Origin: Shimia aestuarii
Lineage (GTDB): Bacteria > Pseudomonadota > Alphaproteobacteria > Rhodobacterales > Rhodobacteraceae
Length of the DNA stretch: 64,000 bases
NCBI RefSeq assembly: GCF_900114635.1
Contig: NZ_FOTQ01000001.1
Span: 1,178,001-1,242,000 of the forward strand
Reading direction: 5' to 3'
The notes below the pieces were generated by a model that worked only from the letters and a program-made list of their open reading frames with translations, was not told the origin of the DNA and searched no databases. Numbering within the stretch: position 1 is the first letter of the stretch; each line of letters starts with the position of its first letter. Shown in pieces: positions 7,621 to 16,478 of this stretch. Both the position numbers and the translations under genes were made by a program.

Positions 7621-8496
7621 ATGGACTTCCGCGCAATCGCCATGGGGCTGTGCTTCGCCTTCCTTTGGTCCTCGGCTTTCACCTCGGCGCGCATCATCGT
7701 CGCAGACGCGCCGCCCCTCGCCATCTCCTCGATCCGCTTCGCGATTGCGGGTGTGCTCGGCGTCGCCATTGCCCGCGCCATGGGCCAAAACTGGAACCTG
7801 ACCCGCGACCAGTGGCGCGCCACGCTGATCTTCGGACTCTGCCAGAATGCGCTCTATCTTGGCCTGAATTTCGTGGCGATGACCACGATCGAAGCCTCCC
7901 TTGCCTCGATCATCGCCTCCACCATGCCCCTCATCGTGGCCTTTCTCGGCTGGGCGGCCTTGCGTGAAAAACTCTCGCCTTTGGCCGCCCTGGGCCTCGT
8001 GCTCGGCTTTGGCGGCGTGGTGCTGATCATGGGCAGCCGAATGGGTCAAGGCGTTGATCTCTTTGGCCTTATGCTCTGCATCATCGGGGCAATCGCCCTT
8101 GCGATTGCCACCCTGTCTGTACGCGGCGCCTCGTCTGGGGGGAACTTGATGATGATCGTCGGCCTGCAGATGTTCGTCGGCGCGGTCGTGCTTTTCATCG
8201 TCTCGATCCTGTTCGAAACATGGGAGTTCAACTGGAACTGGCGCATGGGCACGGCCTTTACCTACACGCTGCTTGGTCCCGGTCTTCTGGCCACGTTCAT
8301 CTGGTTCGCGCTGGTCGCCCGCATCGGTCCGATTAAGGCGGCGACCTTCCACTTCCTCAACCCGTTTTTCGGGGTGGTCGTGGCCGCGATCGTGCTCGGT
8401 GAAACGCTTGGCCTGATGGACATCATCGGCGTCGCCATCATCGCGGCGGGCATCCTTGCCGTGCAGCTTTCGAAACAATCCAACACGCCCAAGTGA
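7621..8496 (+). CDS. DMT-superfamily (EamA) transporter
   Basis: A 291-residue protein of ten membrane helices built from two EamA repeats (about 8-138 and 150-285), typical of drug/metabolite exporters of the 10-TMS DMT class. The first repeat has the usual LWSSAFTSARIIV start and the second ends in NPFFGVVVAAIVLGETLGLMDIIG. A GTG at 7606 would add five residues, but ATG 7621 has GAGGCG at good spacing and begins the domain. Substrates in this superfamily range from amino acids to nucleotide sugars and cannot be inferred. A perfect inverted repeat lies just upstream. Confidence 0.87.
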   Translation: MDFRAIAMGLCFAFLWSSAFTSARIIVADAPPLAISSIRFAIAGVLGVAIARAMGQNWNLTRDQWRATLIFGLCQNALYLGLNFVAMTTIEASLASIIASTMPLIVAFLGWAALREKLSPLAALGLVLGFGGVVLIMGSRMGQGVDLFGLMLCIIGAIALAIATLSVRGASSGGNLMMIVGLQMFVGAVVLFIVSILFETWEFNWNWRMGTAFTYTLLGPGLLATFIWFALVARIGPIKAATFHFLNPFFGVVVAAIVLGETLGLMDIIGVAIIAAGILAVQLSKQSNTPK

Positions 8497-8553
8497 TCTT
8501 TCGTCAGCTATCGGCGGGCTGACATTACAATCGACCCTTGGCACAAACATGCC

Positions 8554-9267
8554 ATGGAACTTCTCTTTGCATACGGCGCGGGCTTGCTGACCCTGATCAA
8601 CCCCTGCGTGGTCCCGGTCCTGCCCATCGTGCTCGCCGGCGCCCTGCAGGCCAGCCGCTATGGCCCGCTGGCCCTCGCCGCCGGGATGAGCCTGTCTTTT
8701 GTCCTGCTCGGCATGGCCGTCACCACCTTTGGCTACGCCATCGGCCTCACCCCCGACACCATCGCCCAAGCCGGGGCTGTGCTGATGATGATCTTCGGAG
8801 CGATTCTCCTTATCCCGCGGTTTTCAATGGCCTTTTCCACCGCCACCGCCGGTGTCGCCGCCCGCGCCGGCAGCAACATGGACGTACTTGACCAAACGTC
8901 CTTGCGCGGCCAGTTCCTCGGCGGCCTGCTGCTTGGCGCGGTCTGGAGCCCCTGCGTCGGACCCACCCTCGGCGGCGCCATCTCTCTGGCCAGCCAGGGC
9001 GAAAGCCTCGGACGCGCCGCCATGATCATGGTGTTCTTTGCCCTTGGCGTTTCCACCCTGATCCTCGGCCTCGGCTACGGCGCCCGCTCGGCTTTGCAGT
9101 CCCGCCAGGCACTCATGCGCAGCCTCGCCACCAAGGCCCGCCCGGCCATGGGCGTCATCTTCCTCGCCACCGGACTGGCGCTTTTCTTCAACCTGCACCA
9201 CGCGATCGAAGCCTGGATGGTCAACGCCCTGCCCGCCTGGCTGATCGACCTTTCCGTATCCCTCTGA
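8554..9267 (+). CDS. CcdA-type thiol-disulfide membrane transporter
   Basis: A 237-residue protein with six predicted membrane helices and the DsbD-gamma/CcdA signature: one conserved Cys in INPCVVPVLP (C18) and its partner in WSPCVGPTLGG (C134). CcdA carries electrons from cytoplasmic thioredoxin across the inner membrane to periplasmic thioredoxin-like proteins for cytochrome c maturation or protein repair. The next gene, 19 nt downstream, is an exported thioredoxin that is the obvious acceptor. No good ribosome-binding site precedes the ATG. A role in cytochrome c assembly is possible but no ccm gene is in the window. Confidence 0.9.
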   Translation: MELLFAYGAGLLTLINPCVVPVLPIVLAGALQASRYGPLALAAGMSLSFVLLGMAVTTFGYAIGLTPDTIAQAGAVLMMIFGAILLIPRFSMAFSTATAGVAARAGSNMDVLDQTSLRGQFLGGLLLGAVWSPCVGPTLGGAISLASQGESLGRAAMIMVFFALGVSTLILGLGYGARSALQSRQALMRSLATKARPAMGVIFLATGLALFFNLHHAIEAWMVNALPAWLIDLSVSL

Positions 9268-9286
9268 CTTTCAAAGGAGCCCCCCA

Positions 9287-9697
9287 ATGAACCGCCGCGA
9301 CTTCCTGATCCTTTCCGCAGCCGCAACGGCCCTGCCCATGGCCGCTCATGCCGCCCCACTCGACTACACGCCCGGCCTCGTCAAAAAGCACCTCGCCAAG
9401 GGCGATACCGTGTTTCTCGACTTCAAGGCCAGCTGGTGCTCGACCTGCGCCGCACAGGAACGCGTGATCAACGCGCTCAAAGCCGAAAACCCCGACTACG
9501 AAGCCAACATCACATTCATCAATGTCGACTGGGACGACTACGGCAAATCCGACATCGTGAAATCGATGAAAATCCCGCGCCGCTCCACCCTCGTTGTCCT
9601 CAAGGGCGATCAGGAACTGGGCCGTATCGTGGCTGGCACGTCCAAAGGGCAAATCAAGCAGCTGATGGACGCCGCCCTCGGCGCAGCCACCGCCTAG
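9287..9697 (+). CDS. Tat-exported thioredoxin-fold protein
   Basis: A 136-residue thioredoxin-fold protein with a Tat-like leader (NRRDFL at 2-7, hydrophobic core, cleavage near AHA-AP at about 23). The redox motif is WCSTC (C51, C54) after the TVFLDFKA strand, followed by TFINVDWDDYGKSDIVKSMKIPRRSTLVVL; the usual cis-Pro context is changed to IPRRST. It resembles the C-terminal domain of DsbD, so with the preceding CcdA gene the pair behaves like a split DsbD. The preceding AAAGGAG is a strong ribosome-binding site. The ultimate substrate is unknown. Confidence 0.9.
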   Translation: MNRRDFLILSAAATALPMAAHAAPLDYTPGLVKKHLAKGDTVFLDFKASWCSTCAAQERVINALKAENPDYEANITFINVDWDDYGKSDIVKSMKIPRRSTLVVLKGDQELGRIVAGTSKGQIKQLMDAALGAATA

Positions 9698-9698
9698 G

Positions 9699-9728
9699 TC
9701 TTTCTTTTTCCGAAAATACCCCGGGGGG
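9699..9728 (-). repeat. 3'-end element, copy 1
   Basis: On the minus strand this reads a C/G block, then GGGGTATTTTCGG, then AAAAAGAAAG. It lies about 90 nt beyond the end of the minus-strand LysR gene. See the copies at 12348, 16506 and 19671, all in the same orientation relative to the gene ending before them. Confidence 0.8.
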
Positions 9729-9742
9729 TGAGCGCCGTCTCG

Positions 9743-9765
9743 GAAACGGTCCGGTGGACCGTTTC
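9743..9765. terminator. Bidirectional hairpin between thioredoxin and LysR genes
   Basis: GAAACGGTCC and GGACCGTTTC form a perfect 10-bp stem with a GGT loop between two convergent genes. A T-run is present only towards the minus-strand copy of the 3'-end element, so termination efficiency is uncertain. Confidence 0.65.
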
Positions 9766-9815
9766 AGGCGTGAACGGGCGGAGCCCTGGCTTCACAGCGA
9801 CGGGCGCCGCGCCCC

Positions 9816-10727
9816 CTATCCCCCCTCGCGGGCCTGCGCCAAGACCCAATCGCGCACCCGTTCTGCCTGCGGGATGAGGGGCGTGCGCCGCGACCAGACA
9901 AGGTAAAACCCCGCCCCGGTCTCCCATCCCCAATCGGTGCGCCCTTGCAAAAGCCCTTGGGAAATCAGCCCCTTGGTGACATGCTGCCAGCCAAAGGCAA
10001 ACCCCTCCCCGGCCATCGCCGCCTGTAACACCAGCGCATAATCATTCAGCCGCAGCCCGGCCTTCGGAGCCCTGTCACGCACGCCATGATGCGCAAACCA
10101 ATCCCCCCAGTTGGGGCGCTCCCGCACCGGTTCCTCAAGATGGATTAACCGCTCCTGAAACAAGTCGGACACCTGCCAAAGCCCCTTGGCCTGTGACATG
10201 ACCACCGGGCTGGCAATCGGAAAAATCACCTCGCGCGCGATAAGCTCAGCATGACAATCGGTCCACTGCCCATAGCCTCGCCGAACCCCAAGGCTAATCC
10301 CCTCGGCATCAATGTCCGGCTCCCGGTCACTGGTCTGCAAGCGCAGGTCAATATCCGGATGTACGCCATGCAGAACCTGCAAACGCGGCACCATCCAGTA
10401 ATAGGCAAAGGCCGTCGAAACAGAGAGCGTGACATGGTCCTTCTGGCCCCTCTGGTGGACCGCCCGCGCCGAAGTCAGCACCCTTTCCAGCGCCTGTGAT
10501 ACATCCGCAAACAACCGCTCGCCCGCCGGGGTCAACGTCACCTGCCGATGCGCCCTTTGAAAAAGCTGCACCCCCAAAGACGCCTCCATTTGCCGGATCG
10601 CAGCGCTGACGGCGGGTTGCTGCACGTTCAGCTCTCCGGCAGCGCGGGTGAATGATCCGTGCCGTGCGGCGGCTTCAAAAAAGATCAGGTGGCGCGGCGA
10701 CGTCACCAGTTTCCAGAGTTCCTGCAT
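9816..10727 (-). CDS. LysR-family transcriptional regulator (GcvA-like)
   Basis: A 303-residue LysR-type regulator. The winged helix-turn-helix occupies residues 8-67 (FFEAAARHGSFTRAAGELNVQQPAVSAAIRQMEASLGVQLFQRAH), and residues 95-295 form the periplasmic-binding-like effector domain. It is divergent from the mttB-like gene with 96 nt between the two starts, the usual arrangement for a LysR protein controlling its neighbour, so it probably responds to a methylated amine or its breakdown product. This is inference; the effector-binding pocket shows no recognisable specificity motif. Confidence 0.92.
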   Translation of the reverse strand: MQELWKLVTSPRHLIFFEAAARHGSFTRAAGELNVQQPAVSAAIRQMEASLGVQLFQRAHRQVTLTPAGERLFADVSQALERVLTSARAVHQRGQKDHVTLSVSTAFAYYWMVPRLQVLHGVHPDIDLRLQTSDREPDIDAEGISLGVRRGYGQWTDCHAELIAREVIFPIASPVVMSQAKGLWQVSDLFQERLIHLEEPVRERPNWGDWFAHHGVRDRAPKAGLRLNDYALVLQAAMAGEGFAFGWQHVTKGLISQGLLQGRTDWGWETGAGFYLVWSRRTPLIPQAERVRDWVLAQAREGG

Positions 10728-10823
10728 AACTCAGGCTTATCCAAAACCATGCACAATTCAAGGATCACAGAGAGGTTCCGCCGCCCTAGCATTTCTAAAA
10801 CTGTTACCTTTCGGAGTCACACG

Positions 10824-12338
10824 ATGGCGCGCCGCTCCCGCAATTCACGCCCCCGCAGCGCTCCGTCCGGAGCGCCGCCCTCGCCCTATCTTCAACGAGG
10901 GCTGTCCTATTTCGACCTGCTCGACGAAGAGCAGCTGTCCCGGTTGGAAACCCAGGTTGACTGGCTGATGCAGGATGTCGGCATCGCGTTCCGCGACGAC
11001 CCCGAGGCCCTTCAGCTCTGGCAGGCCGCAGGCGCCACGCTTGACGGGGACAGGGTGCGCATGGCGGCGGACGAAGTTCGCGCGCTTTGCGCAACCGCGC
11101 CCTCTCAGTTTACTCAACTGGCACGCAACCCGCAGCGTTCGGTTGTAATCGGCGGGCAAAACCAGGTCTTCGCCCCCATTTACGGGGCGCCTTTTGTTCG
11201 CGATCTCGAGGGAGGCCGCCGATATGGCGACATGCAGGCGTTCGAGCAATTGGTCAAGCTGACCTATCTGCACCCGCACCTGCACCACGGCGGTTTTGTC
11301 ACCTGCGAACCTTGCGACGTGCCTGTGAACAAGCGGCATCTGGACATGCTATTCCTGCACATGACCTGCTCGGACAAGCCGCATCTCGGGGCCATCACCG
11401 AAATGAGCCGCGCACAGGATAGTGTCGACATGGCCGAAATCCTGTTCGGGGCTGAAGTGATGGACAAGAACTGCGTGATCATGGGCAACGTCAATACCAA
11501 CTCCCCGCTTCTGGTCGACAAGGTGGTGACACAGGCCATCCGCACCTATTGCGCGCGCGGTCAGGGCATCGTCGTGGCCCCCTTCATCCTGTCCGGCGCC
11601 ATGGGGCCGGTCTCGACCGCCGCAAGTATTGCGCAGGCCATGGCCGAAGCGCTGATGTGCTGCGCCTATTCGCAACTGGTCCGCCCGGGCGCGCCCTTTG
11701 TGCTTGGCAATTTCCTCTCGTCGATGTCGCTCAAATCCGGCGCGCCGACATTCGGCATGCCCGAACCGGTATTGTCGAACTATGTCATCGGGCAACTGGC
11801 ACGGCGCGCCGGGTTGCCTCTGCGCTGTGGTGGCTCGCTGACCGCCTCCAAGATCGAAGACGCGCAGGCCGCCTATGAAAGCGCCGATTCGATGCATTCC
11901 ACCATGCTGGCCGGGGCAAATTTCGTCCTGCATTCCGCCGGTTGGCTCGAAGGTGGGCTGTGCACCGGCTTTGAAAAGCTGATCATGGATGCCGACCGGC
12001 TGGGCGGCTACCAGAAACTGGGCCACGGGTTGGATGTCGGCGATGAGGCTTTAGCCCGCGACGCCTATGGCGAAGTCGAACCTGGCGGGCATTTTCTGGG
12101 CACGGGCCATACGATGCGCAACTACCAGACCGCGTTCTACACACCGGACCTCAGCGATTCCGAGAATGTCGAAAGCTGGGAGGAAGGCGGCGCCCAGGAC
12201 ATGCGCCAACGCGCGCATGCCCGCTGGAAAAAGATGCTGCAAAACTATGAGCCGCCGCAGATGGATCCGGCCAAGCGCGAAGAACTCGCGGCCTTTGTCG
12301 CGCGGCGAAAACAGGAAATGCCCGATGCGTGGTATTGA
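10824..12338 (+). CDS. Trimethylamine-methyltransferase (MttB) family protein, non-pyrrolysine type
   Basis: A 504-residue TIM-barrel methyltransferase of the MttB superfamily. The N-terminus has the LSYFDLLDEEQLSRLETQVDWLMQDVGIAF type region, followed by barrel segments such as NVNTNSPLLVDKVV and KIEDAQAAYESADSMHSTML. There is no in-frame amber codon, so it lacks pyrrolysine; characterised homologues of that kind demethylate quaternary amines such as glycine betaine onto a corrinoid protein. ATG 10824 is used because GGAG precedes it and the frame upstream overlaps the divergent LysR gene. The adjacent flavin/GcvT protein suggests a methylamine or betaine pathway. No corrinoid protein gene is present, so the methyl acceptor is open. 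Confidence 0.88.
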   Translation: MARRSRNSRPRSAPSGAPPSPYLQRGLSYFDLLDEEQLSRLETQVDWLMQDVGIAFRDDPEALQLWQAAGATLDGDRVRMAADEVRALCATAPSQFTQLARNPQRSVVIGGQNQVFAPIYGAPFVRDLEGGRRYGDMQAFEQLVKLTYLHPHLHHGGFVTCEPCDVPVNKRHLDMLFLHMTCSDKPHLGAITEMSRAQDSVDMAEILFGAEVMDKNCVIMGNVNTNSPLLVDKVVTQAIRTYCARGQGIVVAPFILSGAMGPVSTAASIAQAMAEALMCCAYSQLVRPGAPFVLGNFLSSMSLKSGAPTFGMPEPVLSNYVIGQLARRAGLPLRCGGSLTASKIEDAQAAYESADSMHSTMLAGANFVLHSAGWLEGGLCTGFEKLIMDADRLGGYQKLGHGLDVGDEALARDAYGEVEPGGHFLGTGHTMRNYQTAFYTPDLSDSENVESWEEGGAQDMRQRAHARWKKMLQNYEPPQMDPAKREELAAFVARRKQEMPDAWY

Positions 12339-12347
12339 GAGAGTTCA

Positions 12348-12383
12348 AGGCTCCGCCGGGAGTATTTTTGGCAAAATGAAGAG
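12348..12383 (+). repeat. 3'-end element, divergent copy 2
   Basis: After the mttB-like stop codon the plus strand reads CTCCGCCGGGAGTATTTTTG then GCAAAATGAAGAG. It matches the core of the other copies with several changes and keeps the same orientation relative to the upstream gene. Confidence 0.65.
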
Positions 12384-12394
12384 GGGGGCGGATC

Positions 12395-14845
12395 ATGCCT
12401 GAGGTGCACAGGGAAGAAGCAACAACGGGCAAGAAGCTGCCCAGCCATGCCAAAGTCGTGGTGATCGGCGGCGGCGTTGTGGGCTGTTCGATCCTCTTCC
12501 ACCTGGCCAAGTTCGGCTGGAAGGACGTGGTGCTCCTTGAGCGGGACGAACTCACCAGCGGGTCAAGCTGGCACGCCGCAGGTCAAATCCATACGATCAG
12601 CTCCGATCCCAATATCTCGCGTCTGCAGGGCTATACCATCGACCTTTACAAGGAGATCGAGGAGACCTCGGGACATTCGGTCGGCCTGCACATGACCGGC
12701 GGCTTTTACCTCGCCTCGAACAAAACGTGGTATGACTACCTCAAACGCGAACGCTCCAAGGCGCGCTACATGGGGCTGCAACAGGAATTCATCTCTCCGG
12801 CCGAAGTGGCAGAACGCCACCCACTCATAGACCCGAAACACTATTATGCCGCGCTTTGGGATGATCAGGATGGCGATCTTGATCCCTCGGGCGCCACCTA
12901 TGCCTTTGCCAAGGCCGCGCGGGTGCACGGGGCCCAGTACTTCACCCACACCCCTGTCACCGCCACCACCCAGCGCGCCGATGGCAGCTGGGATGTGACC
13001 ACCCCAAAGGGCGTGATCAATGCCGAGCATATCGTGAATTGCGGCGGTCTCTGGGCGCGGGAAGTGGGGCATATGCAGGGGCTGCACCTGCCCGTTCAGC
13101 CAATGGAACATCACTATCTGATCACCGAACGGATTGACGAGATCGCCAATGCCGGGCGCCGCCTGCCCTGCGGGATTGACTACGAGGCCAACATCTATTT
13201 TCGGCAGGAACGCGAAGGTATGCTCTTGGGCACTTATGAACCGACAGGTGTGCCGTGGAAGGTTGACGGCACGCCATGGGATTTCGGGCACGAGTTGTTG
13301 CCCCCTAATCTTGATCACATTGCCGATCGGCTTGAGCTGGCCTTTGACCGCATCCCGGCACTGGCCGAAGCCGGGATCAAGGATGCGATTAACGGCCCCT
13401 TCACCTTTGGCCCCGATGGCAACCCGATGATCGGCCCGGTACCGGGCATGAAGAACTACTGGTGCGCCGTTGGCGTCATGGCGGGCTTCTGTCAGGGCGG
13501 CGGCGTGGGTCTGACCATGGCGGAATGGATGATCGACGGGGAACCCTCGATCGACGTCTGGGCCATGGATGTTGCCCGTTTCGGTGATTGGGCCACGCCC
13601 GACTGGGGCACGGTGAAATCAACCGAGAATTACGAGCGCCGCTTCGTGATGACCTTTCCCAATGAAACCCTGCCCAAGGGTCGGTTGCAGAAAACCACCG
13701 CGCTTTATGACCGCCTTGTTGCCAAGGGCGCGCGCATGGATCAGGGCTTTGGTCTTGAGAACGCACTTTGGTTTGCCGATGGCCCGGAAGATGCGTGGGA
13801 AGACCCGAGTTTCGAGCGCAACCGCAGCCACGCCTATGTCGCCCGCGAAGTCAAAGCCGTGCGCGAGGCGGTGGGGGGCATCGAGATCGCCAACTTTGCC
13901 AAGCACGACTTCAAAGGACCGGGCGCGCGCGCCTATCTTGATCGGGTTCTGGCGGGGTATGTCCCTAAGCCGGGCCGCCTGACCCTGACGCCGATGTTGA
14001 CCCCCAAGGGCAAGCTTTACGGCGACCTGACGGTGGCATGTCTGACCGAGGATCACTTTATCCTCTTTGGCTCGGGCGTCATGCAGGAGGCCCATCGCCG
14101 CTGGTTCGAAAAGGACCTGCCCGCTGATGTGACCTATGCCAATGTCAGCGATGACTGGCACGGCATTGCCCTGTCGGGTCCGAAATCACGCGAGCTGCTG
14201 GCCTGTATCACCCGTGAAGACGTCAGCGCCGAGGCCCTGCGCTTTCGCGACCTGCGCCAGACCTATGTGGGCAGTGTGCCTGTAATCCTGAACCGGATCA
14301 GCTTTTCCGGCGAGCTGGGCTATGAAATCTACTGCAAGCCGCAATACCTGCTGCGCCTTTCCGAGGCCATCGAAGCGGCCGGGGCCGATCTGGGCTATCG
14401 CTGGTATGGCGCGCGGGCGTTAATGTCGATGCGGCTGGAAAAGGGCTGGGGCGTGTGGACGCTCGACTATCGCCCGGATTTCAACGCCATCGAAAGCGGC
14501 ATGGACGCGTTCATCAACTGGAACAAGGATTTCGTCGGCAAGGACGCCACGCTTGCGCTGCGCGAGGCTGGTGTCTCGCGCAAGCTGGTGCCGATGACCA
14601 TCGATGTTGATGGCATCGACGTGTCAGGGGACGAGGCCATTCTTGGTGATGGGACCGCTGTCGGCTATGTCAGCTCGGGCGGCTTCGCGCATCACGCCGG
14701 TAAATCCATGGCGATGGGCTATGTCAGCATCGACCACGCAGCCCCCGGCACTGAATTGCAGGTGGAAATCCTTGGCGAAGCTTACGCGGCCAAGGTGTTG
14801 GGCGCCCCGATCTATGACGCGAACGGGGCCAATATGCGCTCTTAG
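12395..14845 (+). CDS. FAD-dependent dimethylglycine/sarcosine dehydrogenase-like protein fused to GcvT
   Basis: An 816-residue protein with the layout of mitochondrial dimethylglycine and sarcosine dehydrogenases. Residues 20-385 form a DAO-type FAD domain (VVVIGGGVVGCS nucleotide motif), residues 390-440 are the FAO_M linker, and residues 445-810 are a glycine-cleavage T-protein-like, folate-binding half. The TSGSSWHAAG motif places His60 at the position that holds FAD covalently in this family. Such enzymes oxidise N-methyl groups and pass the one-carbon unit to tetrahydrofolate. It starts 56 nt after the mttB-like gene, so the two probably act in one pathway. Its stop codon overlaps that of the convergent glutathione peroxidase gene by 4 nt. 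The exact substrate is unknown. Confidence 0.9.
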   Translation: MPEVHREEATTGKKLPSHAKVVVIGGGVVGCSILFHLAKFGWKDVVLLERDELTSGSSWHAAGQIHTISSDPNISRLQGYTIDLYKEIEETSGHSVGLHMTGGFYLASNKTWYDYLKRERSKARYMGLQQEFISPAEVAERHPLIDPKHYYAALWDDQDGDLDPSGATYAFAKAARVHGAQYFTHTPVTATTQRADGSWDVTTPKGVINAEHIVNCGGLWAREVGHMQGLHLPVQPMEHHYLITERIDEIANAGRRLPCGIDYEANIYFRQEREGMLLGTYEPTGVPWKVDGTPWDFGHELLPPNLDHIADRLELAFDRIPALAEAGIKDAINGPFTFGPDGNPMIGPVPGMKNYWCAVGVMAGFCQGGGVGLTMAEWMIDGEPSIDVWAMDVARFGDWATPDWGTVKSTENYERRFVMTFPNETLPKGRLQKTTALYDRLVAKGARMDQGFGLENALWFADGPEDAWEDPSFERNRSHAYVAREVKAVREAVGGIEIANFAKHDFKGPGARAYLDRVLAGYVPKPGRLTLTPMLTPKGKLYGDLTVACLTEDHFILFGSGVMQEAHRRWFEKDLPADVTYANVSDDWHGIALSGPKSRELLACITREDVSAEALRFRDLRQTYVGSVPVILNRISFSGELGYEIYCKPQYLLRLSEAIEAAGADLGYRWYGARALMSMRLEKGWGVWTLDYRPDFNAIESGMDAFINWNKDFVGKDATLALREAGVSRKLVPMTIDVDGIDVSGDEAILGDGTAVGYVSSGGFAHHAGKSMAMGYVSIDHAAPGTELQVEILGEAYAAKVLGAPIYDANGANMRS

Positions 14846-15378
14846 GAACTTGTGGCGCGGTCGGGCAAGAGCGCTTCGAGCGCGTCACGGATCTCGCGCG
14901 ACATCGGCTTGGTGCGGGATCCATACGTGTCCACCACCGTGCCGTCCGGCCCGATCAATACCTTGTTGAAATTCCAGCGCGGGCGAAATCCTGTCTCATC
15001 TTTCAGCGAGCGATAGAAGGGGTGCGCGTCCGCCCCCTTCACCGAGGTGATCCCGGTCATGGGCAGGTCTATACCATATTGCAACTCGCAGAATTCCTTG
15101 ACCGCTTCATTGCTCGACAATTCCTGACGAAAGTCATCGGACGGCACGGCCAGCACCACCAGCCCCTGCGCGCGATAAGTATCATAAAGCGTCTGAAGCC
15201 CCGCATACTGGTCGGTATAGCCACAGCGGGAGGCGGTGTTTACGACCAGAACCGGCTGCCCGGCCCATTGCGACAGGGCAAGCTGCCCCCCGTCGATATT
15301 GTCAAACGGCGCATCCAGCTCCAGCGCCACGGAAACGGTGGCCCAAAGCGAGAGCAGAACGGCAAGAACAGGTTTCAT
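14842..15378 (-). CDS. Exported glutathione-peroxidase family protein
   Basis: A 178-residue thiol peroxidase of the GPx family with an N-terminal signal peptide (cleavage near VSVA-LELD, about residue 19), pointing to a periplasmic location. Catalytic elements are Cys52 in NTASRCGYTDQY, Gln in FRQEL (85) and the WNFNK motif (W135, N138). Cys97 in FCELQYGI is the likely resolving cysteine, so thioredoxin rather than glutathione may be the reductant. AGGAG precedes the ATG. The gene lies next to msrB-msrA, which are transcribed away from it, forming an oxidative-damage group. The stop codon is shared as TTAG with the convergent dehydrogenase gene. Confidence 0.92.
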   Translation of the reverse strand: MKPVLAVLLSLWATVSVALELDAPFDNIDGGQLALSQWAGQPVLVVNTASRCGYTDQYAGLQTLYDTYRAQGLVVLAVPSDDFRQELSSNEAVKEFCELQYGIDLPMTGITSVKGADAHPFYRSLKDETGFRPRWNFNKVLIGPDGTVVDTYGSRTKPMSREIRDALEALLPDRATSS

Positions 15379-15522
15379 GGCGGTCTCCTTTCAAGGCTTT
15401 CCAAGATTACGCCGCAGATCGGTGTGCGGATCAACTCTGCGTCAACGATCTGAAACCTGCATTTGTATTTTTCGTGAAGCTTCCAAATAATGCACAGACG
15501 CATTTGGACAGGAAGATCAGTC

Positions 15523-15972
15523 ATGACCCAATACCGACGCGACCCGGACGCGATTGCCGCGCTCACCGACGAGCAGTTCTGGGTAACGCAGGAAAGCGGC
15601 ACCGAACGGCCCGGCTCGGGCAAGCTGCTCTACAACAAGGCCCCCGGCATCTATGTGGATGTGGTTTCGGGCGAGCCTTTGTTTGCCAGTTCTGACAAGT
15701 ACGAGTCGGGCTGTGGCTGGCCCAGCTTCACCAAACCCATTGAACCGGCACACGTGACCGAGCACCATGACAGCACCCATGGCATGATCCGTACCGAGGT
15801 GCGCTCCAAACATGGCGACAGCCACCTTGGCCACGTCTTTCCCGACGGCCCGGCGGATCGCGGGGGGCTGCGCTACTGTATCAACTCGGCGTCCTTGCGT
15901 TTTGTGCACAAGGACGACATGGAGGCAGAAGGCTATGGCGCCTATCTGGATCAGGTGGAGGACGTGACATGA
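15523..15972 (+). CDS. msrB: Peptide methionine (R)-S-oxide reductase, zinc-less type
   Basis: A 149-residue MsrB, which reduces the R epimer of methionine sulfoxide using thioredoxin. The catalytic Cys119 is in [13 protein letters not shown] and the probable resolving Cys64 in SGCGWPSF; the HLGHVF motif is intact. The two CxxC pairs that bind structural zinc in most MsrB proteins are absent: the corresponding stretches read [10 protein letters not shown] and [12 protein letters not shown]. The ATG at 15523 is preceded by AGGA, and the frame upstream (to 15490) has no domain content. Its 3' end overlaps msrA by 4 nt. No signal peptide is seen, so it is cytoplasmic. Confidence 0.95.
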   Translation: MTQYRRDPDAIAALTDEQFWVTQESGTERPGSGKLLYNKAPGIYVDVVSGEPLFASSDKYESGCGWPSFTKPIEPAHVTEHHDSTHGMIRTEVRSKHGDSHLGHVFPDGPADRGGLRYCINSASLRFVHKDDMEAEGYGAYLDQVEDVT

Positions 15973-16478
15973 GCGAACGCGCAGTACTCGCAGGGGGATG
16001 TTTCTGGGGTATGCAGGATTTGATCCGCAAGATGGATGGCGTGCTCTCGACCCGCGTCGGCTATACCGGCGGCGATGTTCCCAACGCCACTTATCGCAAT
16101 CACGGCACCCATGCCGAAGGGATCGAGATCGTGTTCGACCCGTCCCGGATCAGCTACCGCAAGCTCCTGGAGTTCTTCTTCCAGATCCACGATCCCACGA
16201 CGGTCAACCGGCAGGGCAATGACCTTGGCATGTCCTATCGTTCGGCGATCTACTACGTGACCGAAGACCAGAAAGCCGTGGCGCTCGACACGATTGCCGA
16301 CGTTGACGCTTCGGGCCTCTGGCCCGGCAAGGTTGTGACCGAGGTCGAGCCGGTGGGTGATTTCTGGGAAGCCGAGGAAGAGCATCAGGACTACCTGGAA
16401 AAACACCCCAACGGCTACACCTGCCACTTTGCGCGGCCCGACTGGGTCTTGCCACTGCGGGAGGCTCAGCAAAGCTGA
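15969..16478 (+). CDS. msrA: Peptide methionine (S)-S-oxide reductase
   Basis: A 169-residue MsrA that reduces the S epimer of methionine sulfoxide. The active-site motif is GGCFWG (Cys11) followed by the family signatures [26 protein letters not shown] and [22 protein letters not shown]. Cys152 in GYTCHF is the probable resolving cysteine. The gene starts within the end of msrB (ATGA overlap), so both epimers are handled by one transcript. Several hairpins and a 3'-end element follow. Confidence 0.95.
   Translation: MSERAVLAGGCFWGMQDLIRKMDGVLSTRVGYTGGDVPNATYRNHGTHAEGIEIVFDPSRISYRKLLEFFFQIHDPTTVNRQGNDLGMSYRSAIYYVTEDQKAVALDTIADVDASGLWPGKVVTEVEPVGDFWEAEEEHQDYLEKHPNGYTCHFARPDWVLPLREAQQS

Noticed and set aside
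7453..8769. Antisense open frame of 438 codons opposite the DMT gene
   Set aside because: Its translation is a charged, repetitive Asp/Gly/Arg/His pattern with no family, starting inside ccdA and ending in the 11-bp array.
10824..12338. Pyrrolysine-containing MttB
   Set aside because: There is no in-frame amber codon in the gene and no pyl gene in the window.
15523..15543. A fourth TACCGACG array at the start of msrB
   Set aside because: Only a single unit (ATACCGACGCG) occurs, inside codons 3-7 of msrB, with no 11-bp repetition.
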